A stretch of DNA of 64,000 nucleotides from Martinezella lusitana (GCF_010668395.1 NZ_WUEY01000016.1:1-64000), one strand, 5' to 3'. Positions 1-9,771 are shown, numbered from the stretch's first letter. Notes: generated by a model from the letters alone, not told the origin. Program-made: numbers and translations.

Positions 1-118
1 TTCACCTGACCCAGGATCAGTCCGAAAAGTGGCCGCCTTCAAATCGGAACGGCGGCCGGAATGAAATCGGAATGACTGGCCGGCTTGATTTCGGAACCAG
101 TGGCCGGCTTCATCGGAA
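1..118. mobile_element. Repeat-rich end or remnant of an IS21-like element
   Basis: The stretch repeats a degenerate unit several times: versions of ggccggctt, ggcggccggaatg and atcggaat recur about every 20-25 bases up to the sequence catcggaatacgcacc. Multiple short terminal repeats of this kind are known at IS21-family (istAB) ends in rhizobia, and the unit resembles those from memory. No transposase is present in the window, so this is either the outer end of an element lying to the left or a relic. The family assignment is inference. Confidence 0.4.
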
Positions 119-264
119 TACGCACCTTCGCGAAAGCCGTTAAACATCGGTACCGCTTTCTTAAACAAAAAGTTGCGAAGGCTCTATCGGCGTTGTATTG
201 CCCACCTATGAATGCAATGCCGGGGCGCCATTGGGGAGGCCGGTGTGGAAGTCGTTAACGTGTA

Positions 265-640
265 ATGAATTGGATTAGGTTTGTCCCGAGGCGCCGTGCT
301 GTCTCGGCTCTTTGGAATGTTTTGACGTTATTTTTCACCTGTACTTTCGCAATCCTGCCAGGAGCAATCACTCCGGCGCATGCCGTGGTTGCTCCGATTT
401 TCAATCACGACAACCTCGCTGTCGTCGGGCCAAAGCGGGGTGGATTATGGCGCTATCATTCCGGGCGGGACAGGGGCTTACCGATATGCCGTCACATCAG
501 GTCGAATGCCACTCGGTATCAACCTTCTTCCAGACGGAAACTCTTTCGGGCAGACCGACCGGAGTCGGTGCACGTAACTTCGTCATCAGACGCGAGCAGT
601 GCCTTTCCAAAAAGCACCCCACTATCAGTAGATTCTGATC
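265..640 (+). pseudogene. Broken secreted protein with putative Ig (He_PIG-like) domain
   Basis: A signal peptide reads from 265 (hydrophobic core around residues 18-40, ending TPAHAVV). After about 405 the recognisable coding sequence moves to the second frame, where GGTGAYRYAVTSGRMPLGIN (about 440-535) matches the pattern of He_PIG putative immunoglobulin domains, and then to the third frame, where RPTGVGARNFVIR (about 553-595) continues the same domain. The three pieces are collinear, so at least two frameshifts have broken one gene. What follows is not recognisable. Such domains occur in large surface or autotransporter-like proteins, so this is probably the 5-prime relic of one. Confidence 0.5.
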
Positions 641-672
641 CCCCGCGTTTTCCTGTTCACGGAACAAAAAAT

Positions 673-3051
673 TCACTTGGCTGCGGTGAGGATTTCCCTG
701 ACTTTCTGAGCGAGATCATCTATTGCGAATGGTTTGGTGATCATTTCCATTCCCGGGGCCAGGAAATCGGAGCGCGATGCCGCAGTGGCGGCGTATCCGG
801 TAATGAATAAGACCTTAAGAGAGGGACGGAAAGACATAGCAATTTCGGCAATTTGCCGGCCGTTGAGCCCGGGCAGTCCGACATCCGAGATCAGCAGATC
901 AACACGGCCCTTACCTTCGATGACTGGAAGCGCTTCGCTTCCATCAATGGCTTCGATAACGCGGTATCCTAATTCGTTCAACACATCGACAACGAGCATT
1001 CGCACCGAATCGTCATCTTCGACAACAAGAACGGTCTCGCCTTCGCCACGAGGAGGATCAATGTCCGGATCGTCCGCATCACCTTCTTCCGATCTGTCTT
1101 GAACACTGCTAGGCAGGTATAGCTTGATCGTCGTCCCGAGGCCCACCTGGCTGTAGATTCGGACGTGGCCTCCGGACTGTTGCGCGAAGCCGTAGATCAT
1201 CGATAGTCCAAGACCGGTCCCCTGACCGATGGGTTTTGTGGTGAAAAATGGATCGAATGCCTTGGCGATGGTCGCCTGTGACATACCGATGCCGGTATCG
1301 CTGACGGCCAGGACGACGTAGCTTCCGGGCTTCAGGGTTTCGCCGCGAACCAGATCGGCATCCGCAAAAACGACGTTGGTCGCCTCGATGGTCAGCTTCC
1401 CCCCCTTGGGCATGGCGTCACGGGCGTTGATCACCAGATTGAGGATGGCACTTTCGAGCTGATTGGCATCAGTCACCGCTTTCGATGTGCCAGGTGTCAT
1501 GTTGATCAGCAGCTCTACCCGCTCGCCAAGGGTGCGCCGAAACAGATCCTCCATGGAGCCGATGAGTTGCGTAACATCAACTGGCTGGCGATCGAGAGAC
1601 TGACGGCGTGAAAAGGCCAAGAGGCGATGCGTCAGGGCTGCTGCTCGTGTTGCGGACGAACTCGCAGCATCGATGAACTTGTCGAGGTCATCCAGCCGCT
1701 TTGCTGAAATCCGTCGCTTAATGATGGAAAGGGCGCCGATTACTCCGGTAAGCATATTATTGAAATCGTGGGCGATTCCACCTGTCAATTGCCCAACGGC
1801 TTCCATCTTTTGGGCCTGTCGCAGCTGCGCTTCAGTCTCTTCGAGAACCGCCTGCTGTTGCTTCTCGGTCGTGACATCCCTGCCGTAGGCATAGACACGC
1901 TCTTCTTCGCGGGAAGTCATCCACGACACGATCCTCAACGAGCCGTCTTTGTGCGTCATACGGATCTCAAGATCGGTATGCGTATTTTCAACCGCTGCTC
2001 TCAGCAGCGGTCCGATACGCTGACGATCTTCTGCCCAAACGAAGTCTGTGACGTGATGGCGAATGACCTGTTCTCGAGTGTGACCGAGGATCTCGAGCCA
2101 AGCCGGACTTACATCGCGAAAAATTCCATCGGTACCGATCACGACCAGGAGGTCTCGCGAATTTTTCCAGACGCGATTGCGGTCCCGCACGCTTTCAAGG
2201 GCGATTTCGGATAGCGCGGCATTGGCTTGCTCCAGGCTTTCCTGGGCCTGCTTCGCCTCCGTGATATCAAAGATTACGCCGACATAACGCCGGCCGTTCG
2301 ATTCTGTATCATCGACATATTCCCCTCGCCGAGCAAGCCAGCGTTCCTGCCCGTCATCAGCGCGCTTGACACGAAACTCGATATTGCGCTCATTTTGAAG
2401 GCCATCAGGGTCGCTGAGGTCGATAATCCGCTCATCGTCAGAATGGATAAGATCATTCAGGGTACGCACGGTTAGGATACGCGTTGGATGCAGGCCGAAC
2501 AAACGGCAGAATTTCTCGGAAACGCTGATCGTGCCGAAACCCACAATATATTCGAATGTGCCGATTCCACCGGCAGATTGAGCAATCCTAAGCTGCTCGT
2601 TGGCACGCTTCTGTTCGGTAATATCAACCAACATACCGACGAACTTTATAGGCTCATCGGCTTCGCTCAGGACGGCGCGGCCGCTGGCGTGCACCCAGCG
2701 ATAGCCGCCGTCGCCGCGCAGCAACCTATATTCCTTCGAGAACACTTCGGAACCAGACAGGATGCCGGCGACCGCCACCTTTATCCGCTTAACGTCATCA
2801 GGATGGATTGAAGTGAAGAATCGGCTGGTTGCCACTCCCGCAGCCAGCTGGATAGGATCTTGATGGGTGATTGCCGCAAATCGAGCATCCGCGAACAGCC
2901 GCCTGTTGACGATATCCCATTCCCAGCCGCACGTCGCGCCCGCCGCCTCCAATGTGAGCTCCAACCGACGCTGAGCAGTTTCAAGTTCGGAGCGCACGTT
3001 GGATAGCTTTGCTGCAAGATCGTCGGCATCGTCAGTCATGGTGTGCGCCAA
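673..3051 (-). CDS. PAS-domain hybrid sensor histidine kinase/response regulator
   Basis: A 792-residue cytoplasmic hybrid kinase without membrane segments. Three PAS/PAC modules cover roughly residues 30-150, 155-270 and 290-400. A HisKA domain follows with the phospho-acceptor in GGIAHDFNN (His428), then an HATPase domain (NLVINARDA about 539-547, DTGIGM about 585-590, GTGLGLSM about 611-618). A C-terminal receiver (about 672-790) has the acceptor aspartate in LLISDVGLPG (Asp723). It is the last gene of the chemosensory operon, 16 bp after the CheC gene, which suggests it reports to or from the CheA array. The phosphorelay partner is not evident. Confidence 0.9.
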   Translation of the reverse strand: MAHTMTDDADDLAAKLSNVRSELETAQRRLELTLEAAGATCGWEWDIVNRRLFADARFAAITHQDPIQLAAGVATSRFFTSIHPDDVKRIKVAVAGILSGSEVFSKEYRLLRGDGGYRWVHASGRAVLSEADEPIKFVGMLVDITEQKRANEQLRIAQSAGGIGTFEYIVGFGTISVSEKFCRLFGLHPTRILTVRTLNDLIHSDDERIIDLSDPDGLQNERNIEFRVKRADDGQERWLARRGEYVDDTESNGRRYVGVIFDITEAKQAQESLEQANAALSEIALESVRDRNRVWKNSRDLLVVIGTDGIFRDVSPAWLEILGHTREQVIRHHVTDFVWAEDRQRIGPLLRAAVENTHTDLEIRMTHKDGSLRIVSWMTSREEERVYAYGRDVTTEKQQQAVLEETEAQLRQAQKMEAVGQLTGGIAHDFNNMLTGVIGALSIIKRRISAKRLDDLDKFIDAASSSATRAAALTHRLLAFSRRQSLDRQPVDVTQLIGSMEDLFRRTLGERVELLINMTPGTSKAVTDANQLESAILNLVINARDAMPKGGKLTIEATNVVFADADLVRGETLKPGSYVVLAVSDTGIGMSQATIAKAFDPFFTTKPIGQGTGLGLSMIYGFAQQSGGHVRIYSQVGLGTTIKLYLPSSVQDRSEEGDADDPDIDPPRGEGETVLVVEDDDSVRMLVVDVLNELGYRVIEAIDGSEALPVIEGKGRVDLLISDVGLPGLNGRQIAEIAMSFRPSLKVLFITGYAATAASRSDFLAPGMEMITKPFAIDDLAQKVREILTAAK

Positions 3052-3067
3052 TATTTTCTCGCCTTCG

Positions 3068-3706
3068 TTATTCTGTGTCCGTCATGACACGGTCGATGAA
3101 GGCAGCGATTAACTGTTTGAGCTTCTCCAAAGAGGGAAGATCCATGATCATCGCGATATAGCCGCGAATATCATGCTCTCGGACAGAAAAATTTATGTAG
3201 AGAAACAGGACAAAGCTCTCCCCACTCGTGCCACCAAAGGCTTCGAAAAGAAGATTGCTATCGCCCCGACGGACAGCCGGTAGGGACATTTTCAGCGTAT
3301 GCTGAAGCATATTGGCCATCGAACCCAGGCAGCCATTCAAGATGACGTTGCCAGTCTCGGCCAGGGCCTCATCCTCCATTTCCGCCACTTCGATTTCAGC
3401 CATCTCATCACCAACGATGGCTCGAACGAGTGACAATCCATTGCTCTCAGGAAAAATCAGCAGGGCGCGGCCAGAAAATGGACCTTCAAATTGCTGCTGA
3501 ACGGCGATCAGGGTCTCGCTTTCGCGCTGACCGATCAATGATGCCGCGGTCCTGCGCGTTACGACTTCAACTGACGGGACCGAAAGCGTCACTTGTTTGC
3601 TCACCATCTTGCGCAAGCTCACCGCCGCTCGGCTTACGCCGATATTCACGAGCTCGGTGAGCGCGTCGCGTTCGAGCTCGTCAAGGGCTATAGCGCTCTC
3701 GCTCAT
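3068..3706 (-). CDS. cheC: CheC-family CheY-phosphate phosphatase
   Basis: 212 residues with the two-fold CheC layout. The first active-site motif is D14-x3-E18-x2-N21 (in ALTELVNIG) and the second is x3-E117-x2-N120 (in LAETGNVILNG), where the leading Asp/Ser is Glu. CheC proteins hydrolyse CheY-phosphate. Its start overlaps the stop of the upstream cheY-like gene by 4 bp, so the pair is translationally coupled, which fits regulator and phosphatase acting together. No CheD, the usual CheC partner, is present. CheC is uncommon in alphaproteobacterial che operons, which normally use CheZ or phosphate sinks. Confidence 0.8.
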   Translation of the reverse strand: MSESAIALDELERDALTELVNIGVSRAAVSLRKMVSKQVTLSVPSVEVVTRRTAASLIGQRESETLIAVQQQFEGPFSGRALLIFPESNGLSLVRAIVGDEMAEIEVAEMEDEALAETGNVILNGCLGSMANMLQHTLKMSLPAVRRGDSNLLFEAFGGTSGESFVLFLYINFSVREHDIRGYIAMIMDLPSLEKLKQLIAAFIDRVMTDTE

Positions 3707-4086
3707 ACGCTCGCCTTCTTAAGGCGAAGCGCAGCTCCAGCGATGAAGCCATTCAAGCCGTCCTGAGTAACGGGCTTTGCCACGAATGTGGCATTTAGCG
3801 AACGGACGCGGGCGATGATCTCGTCCTGCACATTGGCCGTAATCAGCGCAATCGGCATGTTGGGGTGAGCAGCACGCAACTCCGTTGCCAGTTCAAGCCC
3901 ATCCTTATCCGGCATGTTGAAGTCGAGGATGGCCACATCGATCTGCTGCGATCCGACGACATCCAATGCATCTTCCGCATTGCCCGTTTCGACGCGCTCC
4001 CAATCGGGTTGCAAAGCCGCAATCGCCTTACCCACCACGATCCGAGCCAATTTGCTATCGTCCACCACTAACACCGTGACTGTCAT
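3703..4086 (-). CDS. CheY-like single-domain response regulator
   Basis: 127 residues, receiver domain only. The acidic pair is Asp9-Asp10, the acceptor is Asp55 in ILDFNMPDKDG, the conserved threonine lies in ALITANVQDE and the lysine in FVAKPVTQDG. It is the likely CheA target of this operon and overlaps the CheC gene by 4 bp. A 54-bp gap separates it from the STAS-like gene upstream. The output target is unknown because no flagellar genes are visible, so it may control something other than the flagellar motor. Confidence 0.88.
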   Translation of the reverse strand: MTVTVLVVDDSKLARIVVGKAIAALQPDWERVETGNAEDALDVVGSQQIDVAILDFNMPDKDGLELATELRAAHPNMPIALITANVQDEIIARVRSLNATFVAKPVTQDGLNGFIAGAALRLKKASV

Positions 4087-4140
4087 TCTAAACTCCGCAT
4101 AGTCGTCGTGTCTTAGACCTTTGCAAGGCCTTGAACTACA

Positions 4141-4434
4141 TTACCGGCATGAAAAACCTTCGCAAGTTCCAGCTCCAAATTCGTCAGACTGGTTGAGATA
4201 GGTGACCAGTCCCGACATAAGCCTCTGAGTCATCAAGGATGGATGGGTTTCGGCAACCATTTTCGGTCGAAAAACCATCAAAGCCTGCCACAGGGCCGTA
4301 TGTATTGCGGTTGCACCGCTGAGATCCACCAGGAGATCGGCGCGGCTTTGCAGATAGGAAACAAGGGTTTCTACCTCTTCGACACCACACGTGCCTGTCA
4401 GCATGAGAATATTGTCAACAAGTCTCACCGTCAT
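4141..4434 (-). CDS. Small STAS-like protein
   Basis: 97 residues. The segment LLVDLSGATAIHTALWQALM (about 35-54) has the strand, loop and helix pattern of STAS/anti-anti-sigma domains, where the loop normally carries a phosphorylatable serine; here the equivalent positions are Ser39 and Thr42. The gene overlaps the cheA stop by 4 bp and sits between cheA and cheY, the place small accessory proteins occupy in non-flagellar che clusters. The STAS assignment rests on pattern only; a fast-evolving hypothetical protein is the alternative. Confidence 0.5.
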   Translation of the reverse strand: MTVRLVDNILMLTGTCGVEEVETLVSYLQSRADLLVDLSGATAIHTALWQALMVFRPKMVAETHPSLMTQRLMSGLVTYLNQSDEFGAGTCEGFSCR

Positions 4435-6395
4435 TGTACCAGCTCTTCCATGTCCAGCACGAGGAGAACTTTGCCATCGCCCAGAAGGGTCGTTCCCGCA
4501 ATCCCCTTTATGCCTTGCAGCAGGCCGCTCAGTGGCCGCGTCAAGGTTTCGGCTCGTTCGGCGATCGCATCTACGGCTACGCCAATCTCATCGTTGCCTG
4601 CTTGTAAGATGAGCACCTTGAGATCGTCAGAATGTGACGATTGAGGCGGCATCTGCAGCAAGTCGCCAAGATAAAGCAAAGGGATCGTTCTGTTGCGCAA
4701 AACAAATGCCTTGCCGGCTCTAACGAGTTGAATGGCGCTGGCCGGCAGCTTGTGCGTTTCAAGGACATTTGCAATCGGGATACCATATCGCTCGCTGCCA
4801 ATCTCGACGACCATGAGCTGCGCCATGGAAAAATTTATCGGTAATTTCAGGATGAACGAGGTGCCCGATCCGACGGCACTTTGCAATTCAAGCGTGCCGC
4901 CCAGCCTTTTGACGGAACTCTGAACGACGTCGAGACCAATCCCGCGTCCAGATAGGTCGGAGATGGAGGATGCTGTGGAAACGCCGGGGGCGAATACAAA
5001 CTGCAATATGTCCTTATCGGACAGCGCCAAGGCCTTCGCTTCCGCGATGAGGCCGAGCTCTAGCGCTCTTGCTCGCACGCGTTGCGGGTCCATGCCTCGG
5101 CCGTCATCGGAAACCTCAATCTCGATCTGATCGCTGCGGCGCTGCGCCCTCAGCAATATGCGTCCCCGGGCAGGCTTTGATAGTTGTAGCCGTTCGGTTT
5201 GAGGCTCGATGCCGTGATCAAGGCCATTTCGAATGAGATGCAACAGCGGTTCGAATAGGTTCTCGACGATTTCACGGTCGGCTTCGACGGTTTCACCTTC
5301 GATGACCAGATCGAGCACTTTTCCAAGCCTTACTGATGTTTCCCGCACGAGTCGCGGAAAGCGTCGAAAGGTATGCTCGAGCGGAATCATCCGTGTCTGA
5401 GTAACAGCGCTATAAAGGGATGCGACCAGTCGCTCGATCTCATGCTGGCTTGCAAGAATGCGCCTCGCGAGCGCTTCTGTGCCTTGGGTGCTCGCCTCTA
5501 TGGCCAAAGGAAGAAGGCCGTTCTTTGCAGTGATCAGCTCGCCGGCAATTTCAACCAGCTTGTCAATTCGTGCCGAATCCACGCGTATCGTTGCCAATTG
5601 CCGGTCAGCCAATTCCGTAGACGTCGCTTTTGGGGGGGTGGGCGCTAGGCCATGAGCCTCTCTCGGCAAGGCAAAAAGCCTAACCTGATCGGGGATGAGC
5701 CTGAATGTGCGCTCCGCCTCCGCAAGGGAGACGCCCGAAACCGCCTCTATCAACAGATTACAGCGAAATGGGTCGTAATCGTGGATAGACTGGCGCGGAT
5801 CCTTCAGCGAAAAGGCCAGATATCGAAGATCTGGCAGGTGTGAGATAGCTGCCAATGGGTCGTCTCCGCTGAAGAAGCATTCCGGGTGTGGCTGGTATTT
5901 GATCGCAACGAGCGCCTCTTCAGAATCGGATGGACCAAACTTTTCCTTCAGTGACTGAACCCAGCCGGGGACCGTTATGGAGGTGGACGTCGCAGCGTCT
6001 TCCGCGTCACCCTCGGTCATCGTCCCGTTCAAAAGCCCGAGAAGGCGTGGAGCCTGCTTTTCCTGGGCATCAGACAGGCGCTCCGTCTGCTCAATTCCGC
6101 CGATGCTATCGTCAATCCACTCCGTGACAGCAAGAAGTGGACCGACGAGCGCCGCGTCTACGACAATCTTGCCTGCGCGAGCCTGGGATAAAAGGTCTTC
6201 AGCCCGATGCAATATGCTCTGCATCGGGCCGAAGTCGAACAAGCCGACCGAGCCCTTGAGCGTGTGGATCGCGCGAAATGCACTTTCCAGGCTTTCGCGC
6301 TTTTGCGGATTGGCTTCCAACGACAGAAGATCGTCCGACGCCTGTTGCAATAGCTCGCGCGCCTCGATGGTGAATTGTGCGATCAACTCATCCAT
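4431..6395 (-). CDS. cheA: Chemotaxis histidine kinase CheA
   Basis: 654 residues with standard CheA domain order. The N-terminal Hpt (P1) has His44 in AIHTLKGSVG. A linker and P2-like region run to about 255. The dimerisation domain follows at about 270-340, then the ATPase with N-box LLHLIRNGLDHG (about 385-396), DDGRGMD (about 430-436) and GRGIGLDVV (about 484-492). A CheW-like P5 domain covers about 520-654. The protein autophosphorylates and passes phosphate to the operon's CheY and CheB. It abuts cheR and overlaps the STAS-like gene by 4 bp, so the operon is tightly packed. Confidence 0.95.
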   Translation of the reverse strand: MDELIAQFTIEARELLQQASDDLLSLEANPQKRESLESAFRAIHTLKGSVGLFDFGPMQSILHRAEDLLSQARAGKIVVDAALVGPLLAVTEWIDDSIGGIEQTERLSDAQEKQAPRLLGLLNGTMTEGDAEDAATSTSITVPGWVQSLKEKFGPSDSEEALVAIKYQPHPECFFSGDDPLAAISHLPDLRYLAFSLKDPRQSIHDYDPFRCNLLIEAVSGVSLAEAERTFRLIPDQVRLFALPREAHGLAPTPPKATSTELADRQLATIRVDSARIDKLVEIAGELITAKNGLLPLAIEASTQGTEALARRILASQHEIERLVASLYSAVTQTRMIPLEHTFRRFPRLVRETSVRLGKVLDLVIEGETVEADREIVENLFEPLLHLIRNGLDHGIEPQTERLQLSKPARGRILLRAQRRSDQIEIEVSDDGRGMDPQRVRARALELGLIAEAKALALSDKDILQFVFAPGVSTASSISDLSGRGIGLDVVQSSVKRLGGTLELQSAVGSGTSFILKLPINFSMAQLMVVEIGSERYGIPIANVLETHKLPASAIQLVRAGKAFVLRNRTIPLLYLGDLLQMPPQSSHSDDLKVLILQAGNDEIGVAVDAIAERAETLTRPLSGLLQGIKGIAGTTLLGDGKVLLVLDMEELVQ

Positions 6396-7265
6396 TTATC
6401 TTTCTCCGACGTCGCGATAGACGATGGCCTCGGGGAAACGAATAGGCTCGAAGTTTTCCGAAATGCGTGACATGGACTCTGTGTGACCGAGACACACATA
6501 GCCGCCTGGACAGAGAAGGCTATGGATATTGGCCGCGGCGATTTCCCGTGCCGCTTCATCAAAATAGATCATCAGGTTGCGGCAGAATATCACATCAAAA
6601 CGCCCCAGTGCTGCCAAGCTTTGTCGATCAACGATATTGCTCTTTGCAAATGTGACGGATTCCCGAAGATCACCTATGAGCCGGCGCTGCCGATTGCTTT
6701 CTGGCTCGAAATACTGGTCGACAAGCGACGAGGATAGTTTCGAAAGCGCCCGCTGACCATAAAATCCATCGATCGCTTGCTGCAGAATGGCAGTGTCGAT
6801 GTCCGATCCGACTATTTCGATATTGTAGGCATCCACAAGCGGCCAGTTTTCAAGTAGCCAAATGGCGATCGAATAGGGCTCCTCTCCGCTTGAGCATGGT
6901 ATCGAGAAGATCCGAATACGATCACCTGGGCCTTTAGACCGTATAAGATCCGGAAGCATGGAATTACTCAAACAGGCAAGCTGATGTTGTTCGCGATAGA
7001 AATAGGTTTCATTGACGGTGAAGCTGTTGATCAGCAATTCAGCCTCGCGCCAGTCCCGGCGTATCAGGCTAATGTAGTCTTTTGCGGATTGGGATTTCCG
7101 TTGGCTTATTAGGTCAGCGACGCGGCGCTCGATATAGTAGCGCTTCGTTTCGCCAAAAACCATACCACTGCACTTATAGATGATAGCACAGATTTCCTCA
7201 AGATCGGCCGCCGACAGCGGTTCTGTCATGAGGCTATTGCCCGCGCTGGTCAGTGGGATCGCCAT
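6396..7265 (-). CDS. cheR: Chemotaxis protein methyltransferase CheR
   Basis: 289 residues. The N-terminal helical domain contains NETYFYRE (about 86-93). The SAM-binding domain contains PCSSGEEPYS (about 123-132), SDIDTAIL and FCRNLMIYFD (about 227-236), all typical of CheR. It methylates glutamates on the receptor and opposes CheB. The start at 7265 touches the cheB stop; Met13 at 7229 is an alternative start that would leave a family-typical N-terminus. No TPR extension is present. Confidence 0.95.
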   Translation of the reverse strand: MAIPLTSAGNSLMTEPLSAADLEEICAIIYKCSGMVFGETKRYYIERRVADLISQRKSQSAKDYISLIRRDWREAELLINSFTVNETYFYREQHQLACLSNSMLPDLIRSKGPGDRIRIFSIPCSSGEEPYSIAIWLLENWPLVDAYNIEIVGSDIDTAILQQAIDGFYGQRALSKLSSSLVDQYFEPESNRQRRLIGDLRESVTFAKSNIVDRQSLAALGRFDVIFCRNLMIYFDEAAREIAAANIHSLLCPGGYVCLGHTESMSRISENFEPIRFPEAIVYRDVGER

Positions 7266-8356
7266 CAGCCACGCCGTTCCAGCAACAAAGGGCCGATTTC
7301 ATCGACGCGCTTGATCTCACTCGCGCCGCCCAGGCGCACCAATTCTCCTGGCATGCCCCAAACGACTGCGGTTTCCTCGGACTCTGCGATCGTGTACCCG
7401 CCGGCCGCCCTGAGGTCGGTCATAGCGTCGGCTCCATCATTTCCCATGCCGGTCATGAGTACCCCGACAAGATTGGCGGCAGGCACATGTTTCAGGGCCG
7501 ATCGCACCAATCGGTCGACGCTCGGGTGCCACCGATAGCTCTGATCGCTCGGAGCCGCCATCGCGACCAGCAGGCCCGCCCGCGAGGAGATGATGATATC
7601 GGCATCCCCTTTGGCAATGTAGACATTGCCGGGTTCGATTTTGATTGGTTGCGTCACCTCGGTAACGGTCATTGAACATAGCTTGTTGAGACGCCGGGCA
7701 AGAGGCCCGGTAAACGATGCCGGCATATGTTGGGCAACGATGATCGGCCAGCCGAATCCAGCCGGGAGGGAGGCCAGAACGCTGTCGAGTGCCGGCGGGC
7801 CGCCGGTGGATGCTCCGATCAATACGAGACCAAACTTCTCGGCGTCTGATTTCGATTTCGTGTTCGATACAGAAGCTGGGCGGTAGCGCTCTGCGGACTC
7901 GAAGGCTGATGGGGCCAATTGCGCGAAACGAACACGCTCGACCAATCGGCGGCTACGACGGATCCGAACCGATGCAGCCATGCGGACTTTTTCTAAAAGT
8001 GGTGGAATCAGCTCATGGATCCCAAGCGAAATGGCACCTGCGGGCTTTGGGATGAAATCGACGGCGCCAATCTCCAGTGCCGCCAATGTCTCCTCAGCTC
8101 CTTCTTCCGTCAACGACGATACCATAACAACGGGGCAGGGGTGTTCCAGCATGATCCGGTCGAGACAAGTGAGTCCATCCATCAACGGCATATGGATATC
8201 CAGGGTCACGACGTCGGGCCGAAACTTCGAAATTACCCTCAATGCCTCGGCACCGTCGCGCGCAAATTCGATCTCAAAGTCTCCTTCGCCGCTGAAGACC
8301 TGTCCAAGCAGCTTGCGCATCAATGCCGAATCTTCAACGATGAGAAGCCGGATCAC
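7265..8356 (-). CDS. cheB: Chemotaxis response regulator methylesterase CheB
   Basis: 363 residues. The receiver domain (1-120) has Asp53 in VVTLDIHMP and the lysine in DFIPKP. A linker leads to the methylesterase domain with the catalytic serine in IGASTGGPPA, histidine in VAQHMPASF and aspartate in MTGMGNDGA. It demethylates or deamidates receptor glutamates when phosphorylated by CheA. It overlaps the CheW-like gene by 4 bp. All catalytic residues are present. Confidence 0.95.
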   Translation of the reverse strand: MIRLLIVEDSALMRKLLGQVFSGEGDFEIEFARDGAEALRVISKFRPDVVTLDIHMPLMDGLTCLDRIMLEHPCPVVMVSSLTEEGAEETLAALEIGAVDFIPKPAGAISLGIHELIPPLLEKVRMAASVRIRRSRRLVERVRFAQLAPSAFESAERYRPASVSNTKSKSDAEKFGLVLIGASTGGPPALDSVLASLPAGFGWPIIVAQHMPASFTGPLARRLNKLCSMTVTEVTQPIKIEPGNVYIAKGDADIIISSRAGLLVAMAAPSDQSYRWHPSVDRLVRSALKHVPAANLVGVLMTGMGNDGADAMTDLRAAGGYTIAESEETAVVWGMPGELVRLGGASEIKRVDEIGPLLLERRG

Positions 8357-9771
8357 GAACCGGCCGCCTTGGTCTTTTCGTCCCTGATTGCTTCAACGAT
8401 ATCTCGCTCCGCTCGTGTCAGAAGTTCCTTCGGGTCAATCAGCAAGATCATCCGGCCATCTGAATCGATTTGGGCAATACGGTCGAAAATATCAGTGCGT
8501 TTGGACGAAAATTCGGGTGCCGCCGACAAGGCAGCCGAGGAGATAGCCTTTACCTCCGTGACGCTGTCCACCACAAAACCGGCCTGCAGACCTCCAAGGT
8601 TTACGATAATGGCGCGAGCCTTGGCGGCCCGCGTTGAGCTCGGCGTATCGAAGCGGGTACGCTGATCAATCAAGGGAACGGCCCTGCCGCGCAGGTTGAT
8701 GACACCCATCACGAAATCTGGCGCGCCGGGCATACGGGTTACATCTTTTGGCACCCCTGCGACCTCATCGACCGACCTGATCGGCAATCCGTAGCTCTCA
8801 TCGCCGAGTTGAAAGATCAAGAACCGCTCGAACGCGTTCTCCTGCTCACCTGTCGTTTCCATGGGCTTAGCTTCTGAATTCTGGTCAATTGCCTGTGTGA
8901 CGGCGTGATGGCCGAACAGCTTTTCCGACGACAGGATGGAGATCAGCCGCACATCTTCCCCAATTCGACCGATGGCTTCGATCTGAGCATCGCCGCGCCC
9001 CCGTTGAAGAAGGTTCGGTACCCGGTCGATCGCATCGTCGCGCAGACGGCAAATGACATCCATCTCATCCACAACAAGGCCGATCATCTCACGGTCCTGT
9101 TCAACGACGATGATCGGGGAGCTTTCGCCGATTGCTTTTTTGTCATCGATGCCAAGGAGGGAGGCCAGCGAGAGTAGCGGCAGAACACTGTCGCGTAGCG
9201 GGATAAACCCGATCACCGCCGCCGCAGCATCTGTGATTAGCGAGATGTCACGGGTGAGAGGGACAATCTCTCGAATATGATCTAGCGGAAGGCCATATAA
9301 TTGGCCTGCTACGCGAAACGATAACAAGGCAGTTTGCTTAACTGTCACGACCGCGACGTCGTGGGCGGCGGACTTGGTCCGTTCAACCGGCGCTCGCCGC
9401 GCGACCTTGAATGCAGTGTCCAGGAGGCTGTTTAACTCCTTCAGCGGGGAAGCCTGAGTATCGGCGGACAGTTGCAGAACCTCGTTGACCAGCAGGCCCA
9501 CCGGGCCACCATGATCATAGACGATGATCTTGCCCGCATGGGATGTCGCATCGCAAACATCGTTGAGGACCCTGTCCATCGATAGGATTGGAACCGGTTT
9601 GCCGCGAAGATTGGCGATGCCTGCCAACGCCTGCGGACCATGCGGCACCCGGGTGATCGGCGGTATCCTAACGACCTCGAGCACCTGCCTTGCGTCGATT
9701 TCGTAGCTGCGCACGCCGACCTGAAACACGAGCCGCCGATCGGCATCCACCTTGGAGGTCGATATAGCCAT
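8353..9771 (-). CDS. Triple-CheW-domain coupling protein
   Basis: 472 residues from the start at 9771, which lies 4 bp after the receptor stop; an upstream start at 9960 is possible by frame but would lie inside the receptor gene. Three CheW domains follow one another: about 12-130 (GIANLRGKPVPIL), 147-288 (IGFIPLRDSVLPLL) and 315-455 (MGVINLRGRAVPLI). Domains 1 and 3 keep the NLRG loop that contacts receptor and CheA, while domain 2 has PLRD. Ordinary CheW has one domain of about 150 residues, so this protein could crosslink several CheA or receptor units. Confidence 0.88.
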   Translation of the reverse strand: MAISTSKVDADRRLVFQVGVRSYEIDARQVLEVVRIPPITRVPHGPQALAGIANLRGKPVPILSMDRVLNDVCDATSHAGKIIVYDHGGPVGLLVNEVLQLSADTQASPLKELNSLLDTAFKVARRAPVERTKSAAHDVAVVTVKQTALLSFRVAGQLYGLPLDHIREIVPLTRDISLITDAAAAVIGFIPLRDSVLPLLSLASLLGIDDKKAIGESSPIIVVEQDREMIGLVVDEMDVICRLRDDAIDRVPNLLQRGRGDAQIEAIGRIGEDVRLISILSSEKLFGHHAVTQAIDQNSEAKPMETTGEQENAFERFLIFQLGDESYGLPIRSVDEVAGVPKDVTRMPGAPDFVMGVINLRGRAVPLIDQRTRFDTPSSTRAAKARAIIVNLGGLQAGFVVDSVTEVKAISSAALSAAPEFSSKRTDIFDRIAQIDSDGRMILLIDPKELLTRAERDIVEAIRDEKTKAAGS

